A stretch of 64,000 nucleotides of DNA from Halobacillus_B sp963739045 (GTDB lineage: Bacteria; Bacillota; Bacilli; Bacillales; Halobacillaceae). The stretch covers positions 744,001 to 808,000 of the forward strand of contig CAVTYY010000005.1 in NCBI GenBank assembly GCA_963739045.1. The letters run 5' to 3'. A program made the translations under genes and the position numbers. This document shows positions 52,560-59,476 of the stretch, in pieces (the stretch's first letter is position 1; each line of letters opens with the position of its first letter). The notes under the pieces were generated by a model. The model did not search any database. It saw nothing but the letters and a program-made list of their open reading frames with translations, and was not told the origin of the DNA.

Positions 52560-52833
52560 AGTCTATTCCACCTTTGTAAAGAAATATATTTTAGTATTTC
52601 CAAAGAGGTTGCTCTGTTGGAAGTAACTTAATTATAAAGTTCACTAAGCGCGATGTGCGTAAACCAAAATAAATCCATCTTTTCAGCAACCAATTGAAAA
52701 GGAAGTGAGATTGTTTTAAGGTCATTTATAAATGGAAAGTTTTATTAAAGAAGAAAAAGGGAGTGAGTTTCACTAATTAAGGGAATAGAAAGGTATAGGT
52801 GTCGAACAAAGTCGAATTAGAGGTGTAATGTGA

Positions 52834-53109
52834 ATGGAATGCACTAAGGAATTACATCAACTTATTTCAACTTCTTTTCTTGTCACTCATACTAAGTGGA
52901 ATAATGTGGACGAATTTGAACGTGGACTTCCTATTGATCTTAAGGAAAGTATAAATCAATTGCGGTTCATAGAAGATTCTGCTCTAGACAAATATATTCA
53001 AACATATAGTGATTTTTTAAGCTGGAACCAATTTATAATTTATTTAACTGAGGAACATTTAGTTAAAGAGTTAGGTTACAGGTTGAAAGACTATAATCCT
53101 CGCCCCTAA
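52834..53109 (+). CDS. 91-residue protein, unknown function
   Basis: Soluble, with no signal sequence. Leu-Asp-Lys and Tyr-rich (MECTKELHQLISTSFLVTHT, LSWNQFIIYLTEEHLVKELG). AGAGGTG precedes the ATG with a loose spacing. A terminator begins inside its last codon. Not recognised. Confidence 0.6.
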   Translation: MECTKELHQLISTSFLVTHTKWNNVDEFERGLPIDLKESINQLRFIEDSALDKYIQTYSDFLSWNQFIIYLTEEHLVKELGYRLKDYNPRP

Positions 53110-53122
53110 TAGGGGCTTTTTT
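53101..53122 (+). terminator. Terminator overlapping the 91-residue gene end
   Basis: GCCCC TAATA GGGGC followed by TTTTTT, starting within the final codons. Confidence 0.85.
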
Positions 53123-53299
53123 GTGGAGAGAATTGCAGAAAAGGTGAAGCAGTATCGACTAAAAGAGGGCTTCATGAAAATACCAACAGTAATGCGAAAT
53201 TCAGAAGCATCTGTACCTCCAACCCATTAACCTGAAATTCATAACCATTGTTCTGGTTCAGCGGTTATGAGAACATTTACATAAAGGAGGCGGGCTACA

Positions 53300-53470
53300 T
53301 TGACAAAGTATATTTTACAGGTTGTTCGTGTTTTGAGTGTGCTTTTGTTAGTTTATTGTTTGTCTCAAGTTAGGCAAAACACATACAGTCTTGAGTTAAA
53401 TGGCATGGTGTTTGGCTTATTATTGGCCGTAATCACTACGATCGGGATTGAATTCTTTTATAATGAATGA
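53300..53470 (+). CDS. 56-residue membrane microprotein
   Basis: TTG start at 53300 with AAAGGAGGCGGG upstream. Two helices: MTKYILQVVRVLSVLLLVYC and GMVFGLLLAVITTIGIEFFY. Unknown, and similar in layout to the minus-strand microprotein at 51522-51680 but not homologous by eye. Confidence 0.65.
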   Translation: MTKYILQVVRVLSVLLLVYCLSQVRQNTYSLELNGMVFGLLLAVITTIGIEFFYNE

Positions 53471-53607
53471 AATGGGGATTGTTCGAAATCCTTACCTATA
53501 ACTTTCCCTTCCATTCCTACATATTGTTCTTGCGAGAAATTTTAAAGGCACCCATAATGATTGCCAGTTGTCAGTGAAATTAAGGAGGAGTCTTTGCAAT
53601 CAATAGG

Positions 53608-53639
53608 AAAAAGCGGCATGAGAAATCATGCCGCTTTTT
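53608..53639. terminator. Bidirectional hairpin
   Basis: AAAAAGCGGCATGA pairs with TCATGCCGCTTTTT around GAAA. It ends the minus-strand membrane gene that follows. Confidence 0.9.
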
Positions 53640-53935
53640 TAAGCTCCAAAGAACTCTAAGATTTTATTAAATCCGTAGGACAGATCTGTGGTTAAAAGGT
53701 AAAAATGAATTCCGAACAGCCCAGTCAACACGGTATACACAGGAAGGGTGACAGATACAAGCCCTTTCTTTGACAAAACCAGCACAGCAATCCATATGAG
53801 TAACGGAATCAATCCCAGCATGAGAATGGATATAGTACGTTCGCTGCTCATCACAACACCACCTATGGCGATTAGAAAGTTTTGGAATATCAACAACCCT
53901 GATAGGATCATAAAAATGGTATTTGCTTTATTCAT
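53639..53935 (-). CDS. Three-helix membrane protein, unknown
   Basis: A 98-residue protein (MNKANTIFMILSGLLIFQNF, then two further hydrophobic segments, end GFNKILEFFGA). ATG at 53935 is chosen because AGGAGG lies six bases before it. Not recognised. Confidence 0.65.
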   Translation of the reverse strand: MNKANTIFMILSGLLIFQNFLIAIGGVVMSSERTISILMLGLIPLLIWIAVLVLSKKGLVSVTLPVYTVLTGLFGIHFYLLTTDLSYGFNKILEFFGA

Positions 53936-54006
53936 ACTCATCCTCCTAACTTAATATTTTGCCCGGGTGATATAAAAACATAGCGATTTAAAGGGTTATT
54001 TTTCCA

Positions 54007-54326
54007 TTATAACAAAATGCTTTCCCCATCGTTCTGTTTCTTTTGTGAGGATCCGTGCAAACATTTGAAGATGGCATCTTTATGAAAATGTTCATCCAAG
54101 AGGCGGACCAGCACCTTAATTTCAGCCTCATCGCTATAATGCGGCGCATTTTCCCTGTGAAGCGGCTCGAAGTTTTCGGTGCGAATGGCAGGATGATAAC
54201 CAAAGGGAGTCCTTCTTCATTGAACCACCGGCGCTTCATAATATCGAACCCCGAGACGCGATCCTTTTCCAGAAAACAGTGGCCGGACTTTTTTCAAAAG
54301 ATCCGTTTTCTTCGCAAATTAGGCAT
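54007..54326 (-). pseudogene. Frame-broken ORF, probable pseudogene
   Basis: On the minus strand a protein-like sequence is spread over three frames. ATG at 54326 gives MPNLRRKRIF and stop. A second frame continues LKKSGHCFLEKDRVSGFDIM and KRRWFNEEGLP, and a third gives FGYHPAIRTENFEPLHREN, then YSDEAEIKVLVRLLDEHF to a stop at 54007. The compositional match between pieces suggests two frameshifts. No ribosome binding site is seen before the first ATG. Family unknown. Confidence 0.45.
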
Positions 54327-54443
54327 TTTGCTATTATATCGTTTAGTTGATATTGTTCTAAATTCGGCTTTCCCTTGTTACATCAGTATATTAAGTATAA
54401 AATAGCAATCAGTGATTTTGGAAAAAGAAAGAGAGTGGTAACT

Positions 54444-55403
54444 ATGAATAGAATTGGTGTCTTAACTAGTGGGGGAGACGCTCCGGGGATGAATGCAGCT
54501 ATCCGGGCTGTAGTGCGATCCGGCTTATATTATGGTAAAGAAATGATTGGGGTCAAATATGGTTTTCAAGGATTATTAGATAAAAACATAGAAAAAATGC
54601 GCGCTGGCTCTGTTGGTTCAATTATTCAGCGTGGAGGGACAATCCTGCAGTCTTATATGTGTGAAGATATCTCTACTGACGCAGGTCAAGAAAAAGCGAT
54701 TGATAATATGAAAGAACTCGAAATCGATGCCCTTATTGTTATTGGGGGAAAAGATGCGATGAAAACGGCAGAATCTTTATCGGAAAAGAATTTTCCATGC
54801 GTGGGCATCCCTGCTGTGATTGACAATAATATTCCGGGAGTGGCAGAATCGATTGGGTTTGATACTGCTCTGAACACTGTTATTGATTACATTGACCGGA
54901 TTCGCGACACCGCTTCTTCCCATGAAAAAACCTCGATTATAGAAGTGATGGGAAAAGACACTGGTATTCTAGCCCTATGGTCCGGTCTGGCCGGCGGTGC
55001 TGAGAATATATTAATTCCTGAAAAGAAAGAAGATGTAGAGGGAATAGTGGAGCGGATCAAACGCGGTGAAGGACGTGAAAAGAGATATAGTATCATAATA
55101 GTAGCCGAAGGAACTGTAAGTGGGAACGATCTCACCGTTAAATTAAAACAAGAAGCTGGAATTGATTCACGATTAACTGTGTTAGGTCATACCCAGCGCG
55201 GAGGTGCTCCTTCGGCAAGAGATCGAGTGCTTGCAAGCAGACTTGGAGCATATGCCATAGATCTTTTGATTAATCATACATCTGGTAAAGTGGTGCAGAT
55301 AAGGAATAACAAACCGGTAAGTATGGACTTTGAGGAAATCTTCTCTCAAGCGACTCTAATTGATGATGATATGTATGATTTATCAGAAAGGTTGTCTTTA
55401 TAA
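54444..55403 (+). CDS. Phosphofructokinase-like protein with altered ATP site
   Basis: A 319-residue PfkA-fold protein colinear with Geobacillus PFK without gaps by eye (VLTSGGDAPGMNAAIRAVVR, RIRDTASSHEK, IIIVAEG, VLGHTQRGG). The ATP/Mg motif GGDGS at 101-105 reads GGKDA, so Asp103 is Lys. Arg72 is Met, Thr125 is Val, Asp129 is Asn, and Arg162 and Arg171 are Lys. Asp127, Glu222, His249 and Arg252 remain. ATG at 54444 has only a weak purine-rich site (GAAAGAGAGTGG). It may be an inactive or altered paralogue. The main pfkA is expected elsewhere. Confidence 0.85.
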   Translation: MNRIGVLTSGGDAPGMNAAIRAVVRSGLYYGKEMIGVKYGFQGLLDKNIEKMRAGSVGSIIQRGGTILQSYMCEDISTDAGQEKAIDNMKELEIDALIVIGGKDAMKTAESLSEKNFPCVGIPAVIDNNIPGVAESIGFDTALNTVIDYIDRIRDTASSHEKTSIIEVMGKDTGILALWSGLAGGAENILIPEKKEDVEGIVERIKRGEGREKRYSIIIVAEGTVSGNDLTVKLKQEAGIDSRLTVLGHTQRGGAPSARDRVLASRLGAYAIDLLINHTSGKVVQIRNNKPVSMDFEEIFSQATLIDDDMYDLSERLSL

Positions 55404-55515
55404 AGAAAAAAGCAATTATAAAAGAAATTTTCTTTCGTTTCGAACTTATCTTTATAATTTTGGCAGTCCAGATAATTAGCTGCAAAATTCTGCAGTTTAG
55501 ATAGATAAGGAGAAA

Positions 55516-55548
55516 AGAGTCACTCAGGATTCCTGAGTGGCTTTTCTC
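55516..55548 (+). terminator. Terminator after the Pfk-like gene
   Basis: GTCACTCAGG pairs with CCTGAGTGGC followed by TTTTC, 110 bases after the stop. Confidence 0.75.
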
Positions 55549-55858
55549 TATAAAAAGTGGATAGAGTGTGACAGGTGTTCAGTTCTGTTTCAAGTGGCTC
55601 AGACTGCCTCCTTTTAGAAGGAACTTTAAGTCCCCTTGGCAGCTGGATTTTAATGCAGTTAGTAAGAGGAACCTGTGGGTCTTGAAACAAATGTATTTGT
55701 TTTTACATAATATAGAGAGAAATATTACAAATTTAAAATTAATTGAATTTTTTTACAATTTAGTTACAATTAGGTGAAATCAGTTATAGAGGAGTCCCAG
55801 GCGGGTATTTAATTTGTGAAAGACATTCCAACCCAGCAATTCATGGAGGTGAAGCATT
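55549..55858. other. Non-coding region before the YjzC-like gene
   Basis: About 310 bases. A 69-codon open frame from 55568 has no ribosome binding site and a composition unlike its neighbours, so I do not call it. The second half is very AT-rich (TTACAATTTAGTTACAATTAGG). No clear element seen. Confidence 0.4.
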
Positions 55859-56041
55859 ATGGATGATAGAAGGTATCAGACTGGTGATGAAGCCCCTAAA
55901 TCAGGAATATACAAGTTAGAGAGCCTAATGAATGGAGCACCTTCAAAGGAAGATAATATCAAGGTTAAGGTTGATCAAGGTGAGAAACTCCCACCTTCTC
56001 CAATATCAAAGGAACCTGCTTATTGGGTAAGAGGTTTTTAA
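55859..56041 (+). CDS. YjzC-like small protein
   Basis: A 60-residue protein. RYQTGDEAPKSGIYKLE, KVDQGEKLPPSP and YWVRGF match the pattern of YjzC (FKPGQKAPNNGVY..., LEAGDKFPET), a small Bacillus protein of unknown role. GGAGGTG precedes the ATG. In B. subtilis yjzC is next to yjzD, while here it is far from it. Confidence 0.7.
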   Translation: MDDRRYQTGDEAPKSGIYKLESLMNGAPSKEDNIKVKVDQGEKLPPSPISKEPAYWVRGF

Positions 56042-56123
56042 ATGAAGTGACTGATTAGAAGGATGATCAAAGGGCATCGTAGTTATAAATTTACTTTCAC
56101 TTACCTTATGAGAGGGGACCATT

Positions 56124-56351
56124 ATGGAACTCAAAGTAGAGTGGATTAATCATGCTAAACAATCAAAGTTAGATCGGCCAAAGCTTTTTAGAGTAGTTGA
56201 GATATTGAACATTGATTGGGTCCCAGAAGTGGAAGAGGATTTAATTATAGAAAGAGTCAAGGAGAGAATATCAAAGGATAAAAGTATTCCTTTTGATAAA
56301 ATTGAGATTAAGAAAATTCTTGAGTATATGCCAGAGGAAACAAATAAATAA
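56124..56351 (+). CDS. 75-residue acidic protein, unknown
   Basis: MELKVEWINHAKQSKLDRPK, then helix-rich EEDLIIERVKERISKDKS. No membrane segment. GAGAGGGGACC precedes the ATG. Not recognised. Confidence 0.6.
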   Translation: MELKVEWINHAKQSKLDRPKLFRVVEILNIDWVPEVEEDLIIERVKERISKDKSIPFDKIEIKKILEYMPEETNK

Positions 56352-56385
56352 GCGAAAAAAAAAGACACTTGAACTGAAGTCTTTT

Positions 56386-56441
56386 AATCCGAACGATGAT
56401 GAAATGTTTACGACATTCTTCTATCATCGTTCGGATTTTTT
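56386..56441 (+). terminator. Long hairpin with CCGAACGATGAT arms
   Basis: AATCCGAACGATGAT pairs with ATCATCGTTCGGATT, then TTTTTCTC. A near relative lies at 58594-58645. Confidence 0.85.
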
Positions 56442-56619
56442 CTCGTGCATTGACGGTTCGATTTTAGACTGGAAGCATTCCCTTATTTCTTTTAACATGG
56501 TCTGATAACTTTATTAATGTTACTCACTTGTATGTTACTTTAAAACATACAGAGGCAGGGACTACCGCATGAAATCCAGCTTCTCCCCTAATAAATCAAC
56601 GAAAATGAGGTGGTTATTT

Positions 56620-57219
56620 ATGAAGACACTACTGCTTACAGGATTCGAACCTTTTCTCGAGTTCCCTATCAACCCAACGATGCAAATCGCCGAAAATTTG
56701 GACGGGAAAGTCATTAATCAGCATAGTATTATTGGCAGGGTTCTCCCTGTAGATTTTCAAAAAGCTGGAGAACAGCTCGTTAAACTATTGGAAGAGACTA
56801 ATCCTGATACTGTCCTATCCCTTGGCCTCGCAGGAGGAAGAACGGCTATTACACCTGAGCGGATCGCTATTAATTGTAATGACGGGGAAAGAGATAATCA
56901 TCATTATAAACCCAAAGGAGAAACCATTATCAAGGATGGACCTGATGGACTCTTTTCAACATTACCGATTCAGAAATTGAAAGAGACGTTGAACAGCAGC
57001 GGCTTTCCTTCCCATATCTCTAATACTGCGGGGACTTATCTTTGCAATCATGTAATGTATCAGCTTCTGTATTTTTACCATAAGAAACATAAGCAGGTTC
57101 CTGCCGGATTCATCCACATTCCAGCTTCACATCAGCTAGCCATTGAGCACGGAAACATCCCAAGCTGGTCACAGAAAGATTTACTTGATGCCCTCACTCT
57201 TGTGATCCACACCTTGTGA
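56620..57219 (+). CDS. pcp: Pyrrolidone-carboxylate peptidase
   Basis: A 199-residue C15 cysteine peptidase that removes N-terminal pyroglutamate. LLTGFEPFLEFPINPT opens the protein, Glu is in TPERIAINCND, Cys in NTAGTYLCNHVMY and His in GFIHIPASHQ, so the triad is complete. Slightly shorter than the roughly 215-residue relatives. ATG at 56620 follows GAGGTGG. Confidence 0.93.
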   Translation: MKTLLLTGFEPFLEFPINPTMQIAENLDGKVINQHSIIGRVLPVDFQKAGEQLVKLLEETNPDTVLSLGLAGGRTAITPERIAINCNDGERDNHHYKPKGETIIKDGPDGLFSTLPIQKLKETLNSSGFPSHISNTAGTYLCNHVMYQLLYFYHKKHKQVPAGFIHIPASHQLAIEHGNIPSWSQKDLLDALTLVIHTL

Positions 57220-57310
57220 CATCCCCATTCTATAGGAGAGGTGCGGTATATTTCATAGAACATTCGTTCACACTAATTCTTAGCAAATGAATTTTAAGGA
57301 TGGATGAACC

Positions 57311-57826
57311 GTGATCTACATTTATAACGATTATGGTGGGACGCACACAACTTCAATGGCAGCGGCATTTCACTTAAACCTAATAACTCCTTCTATTGAG
57401 CCATTTACCAAAGAACAAATTCTCGCTATCCCATTTTTTAATCAATTAACTAAGAAAGATGCTGGCAGGATTCTTTTTCATGGAAAAGATAACGAGGGCC
57501 ATCCTGTTTATACAATAGGAAGAAAGTCATCAAAGTTAGTTGTGCCTGCACTTAAGGATTTGAGTTTACTTTTCCTGAACCTCTATCAGGGAGAAGAGCG
57601 AATTATATTTTCAAATACATCTCCGACCGTGCCTTTTGTCATGACGATCGGGGGAGGATTATCGAGGGGATTAGGGATCGACAGTCTAGGTGTACCTCTC
57701 TTAATTAAAGGCGCACAAAAGGCAAGCAGCACGATTCATCATTTGGTGGAAAACACTAAACAAATGGCGCATTCCCATGTGGAAGAACAAGTCCTTGTTT
57801 TAGATAATGACCAGTTTAAAATTTAG
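57311..57826 (+). CDS. DUF3189 family protein
   Basis: A 171-residue protein of the DUF3189 family: MIYIYNDYGGTHTTSMAAAFHL, YTIGRKSSKLVVPALKDLSLLF and GGGLSRGLGIDSLGVPLLIKG. Function unknown. GTG start with AAGGATGG upstream. A glycine-rich patch suggests nucleotide or cofactor binding, unproven. Confidence 0.8.
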   Translation: MIYIYNDYGGTHTTSMAAAFHLNLITPSIEPFTKEQILAIPFFNQLTKKDAGRILFHGKDNEGHPVYTIGRKSSKLVVPALKDLSLLFLNLYQGEERIIFSNTSPTVPFVMTIGGGLSRGLGIDSLGVPLLIKGAQKASSTIHHLVENTKQMAHSHVEEQVLVLDNDQFKI

Positions 57827-58127
57827 CATAGTGGAATGAACTGTTGCATAAAATAATACAGTAGAATGGAAAAAGATTTTTTGAATGTTTTCTCTCCTTA
57901 GAAAGGAGAGTAAGCAAACCAAAAAGTCTTTTTTAGTTAAAAGCCTTTTCCTTTATCTTGCGTAAAACTATTTAGGAATTTGTATCGCGTTTGCATGCAC
58001 AGGGGGCCGGCAGTTCATCCCGGATTCTACAGACTAATCCCTGGGTATATTAGATTCCCTATAGTTTAGTAACAACAAGTGATGGAAAGGATAGACATTA
58101 TCATGATTATATAAAGGAGAGGTTCGT
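57827..58127. other. Non-coding region
   Basis: About 300 bases. A perfect CTCTCCTT AGA AAGGAGAG hairpin at about 57892-57910 lacks a T run on the plus strand. Nothing else recognised. Confidence 0.4.
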
Positions 58128-58352
58128 GTGGAACGAGAGGAATTGCACCGTAAGATTATATCGTTGAAAGGAAAGATTTGCTCAGGTCAGATTAAATTTG
58201 ATGGTAGTGACCATTACATTCTTTCGCAATTAGATAAAGTAAAACAGATGGAAGACGGAATGATAGATGTCAACACTGTGCCTGCTGCTCTTATTACATT
58301 AATAAATTTAGATAGTTTAAATACTCCTCAAAAGCAGGAAGCAGAAATCTAA
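58128..58352 (+). CDS. 74-residue protein, unknown
   Basis: Begins MEREELHRKIISLKGKICSG from GTG, with AAAGGAGAGG upstream. Soluble, with GSDHYILSQLDKVKQMEDG. Not recognised. Confidence 0.6.
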   Translation: MEREELHRKIISLKGKICSGQIKFDGSDHYILSQLDKVKQMEDGMIDVNTVPAALITLINLDSLNTPQKQEAEI

Positions 58353-58593
58353 GAAGCTGGGCAATTCTTCAGAAATCTGAAATTAGTTACTTAAGAGGCA
58401 GAGACATATGGAGAGGCTCCCAATCTAAGGAGGAAAAATCAAGGGAAGTGCAGAAATTCACCCTGAATGATCGCTCCGGAAATACACTCCATTGAAAAGG
58501 TTGATTCTTCATTTCACACTCCTATGTTCATAAGTGGAGACAGAGTAACAAAACGGGAAACGGGTAGAGATCTAGGATAATGGAGGAAAAGAG

Positions 58594-58645
58594 ATCCGAA
58601 CGATGAAGAAAAGAATGTTGTTAACCTTCCTTCATCGTTCGGGTT
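58594..58645 (+). terminator. Hairpin with CCGAACGATGAAG arms
   Basis: CCGAACGATGAAG pairs with CTTCATCGTTCGG across a 20-nt loop, about 240 bases past the last gene. Almost the same arms as 56386-56441. The rest of 58353-58740 holds no credible gene. Confidence 0.7.
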
Positions 58646-58744
58646 GAATCATGACTAACAGACTCCTGTCCCAATCTCTATTTAAGCGATTCATAATTTA
58701 AGTAATCCAGGGAAGAGCTTTCGCTGATTGAGTAGTTTGATTCA

Positions 58745-58773
58745 TTGAAAAGACATCGGATTCTTAGTAAACT
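58745..58773 (+). promoter_or_regulatory. Promoter of the TetR gene
   Basis: TTGAAA at 58745-58750 and TAAACT at 58768-58773 are 17 bases apart. The palindromic operator starts nine bases downstream. Confidence 0.6.
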
Positions 58774-58781
58774 ACAACAGA

Positions 58782-58799
58782 GGAATGAACGTTCATTCC
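58782..58799. promoter_or_regulatory. TetR operator 1, 18-bp perfect palindrome
   Basis: GGAATGAACGTTCATTCC, perfect. It lies between the promoter and the TetR start, as expected for autoregulation. Its arms match operator 2 before the P450 gene, and the site is the same as the Bm3R1 operator core recalled from Priestia (Bacillus) megaterium. Confidence 0.85.
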
Positions 58800-58825
58800 G
58801 CGAACGTAAGGGAGGCTGGATAATT

Positions 58826-59401
58826 ATGAAGCAAGAATTAAATAAACGGGATCGAATATTTGAAAGTGCACTGCAATTATTTGCAGAACGGGGATTTGAT
58901 GCCACGACCATACCTATGATTGCAACCGATGCGAAGGTAGGAGCTGGTACAATCTACCGCTATTTTGAGAATAAAGAAGTTCTCGTAAACACCTTGTTTC
59001 AATTTTATGTGAATTCGTTCAAAGAGAAACTTTTATCAGGTTTTCCATCCAGTCTTTCTATCCGTGAGCAATTTCATCATATTTTTCAAGGGATGATCCA
59101 GTTTACCAATTATCATGAACATGCGCTATATTTTATAAAAACGCATAATGCTGCATATTTTTTAGATGAAACGAGCAAAGCAGTTTTTGAAGAACTTATG
59201 AACAATCTTCGGAACTTTGTTGAACATGGACAAAAAGAAAATAGTATACGTGAACTGCCATCTGCGGCACTGATTGCGATAATCTTTGGCGGTTTTCTTG
59301 AACTCCATCAACTAGTTCGCTCAGGAGAAATTGAAGCGACTAGTGAATTGCTGGCAGGTGTGGAAGAAAGCTGCTGGGATGCCGTCCGTGTGCATCAATA
59401 G
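58826..59401 (+). CDS. TetR-family repressor (Bm3R1/FatR type)
   Basis: A 191-residue repressor. The helix-turn-helix is TTIPMIATDAKVGAGTIYRY at about 28-50, and the C-terminal ligand domain follows. In P. megaterium Bm3R1 represses CYP102A1, and in B. subtilis FatR/BscR represses cypB; fatty acids relieve it. The same pair is found here. ATG at 58826 follows GGGAGG. An upstream frame from 58745 would start inside the promoter. Confidence 0.9.
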   Translation: MKQELNKRDRIFESALQLFAERGFDATTIPMIATDAKVGAGTIYRYFENKEVLVNTLFQFYVNSFKEKLLSGFPSSLSIREQFHHIFQGMIQFTNYHEHALYFIKTHNAAYFLDETSKAVFEELMNNLRNFVEHGQKENSIRELPSAALIAIIFGGFLELHQLVRSGEIEATSELLAGVEESCWDAVRVHQ

Positions 59402-59427
59402 CTGCACGGATTGCTTGTCTTTATAAG

Positions 59428-59447
59428 CGGAATGAATATTCATTCCG
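59428..59447. promoter_or_regulatory. TetR operator 2, 20-bp perfect palindrome
   Basis: CGGAATGAATATTCATTCCG, perfect, 30 bases before the P450 start. Shares arms GGAATGAA/TTCATTCC with operator 1 and differs only in the centre (AT/AT instead of CG). Confidence 0.88.
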
Positions 59448-59476
59448 AATAGAATCCAACATTTGAGGTGATTTAA

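Noticed and set aside
53585..53660. AAGGAGGAG followed by a TTG frame of 21 codons
   Set aside because: The frame runs through a strong bidirectional hairpin and spacing to TTG is short, so it is probably a relic or chance.
55568..55777. 69-codon plus-strand frame
   Set aside because: It starts without a ribosome binding site in a region between a terminator and AT-rich DNA, with no recognisable motif.
50100..58700. Direct repeat of the tRNA-Val 3' end as an attachment site
   Set aside because: Only short matches such as TCGGAATC near 51290 and GAATCAT near 58645 were found, too short to call an att site.
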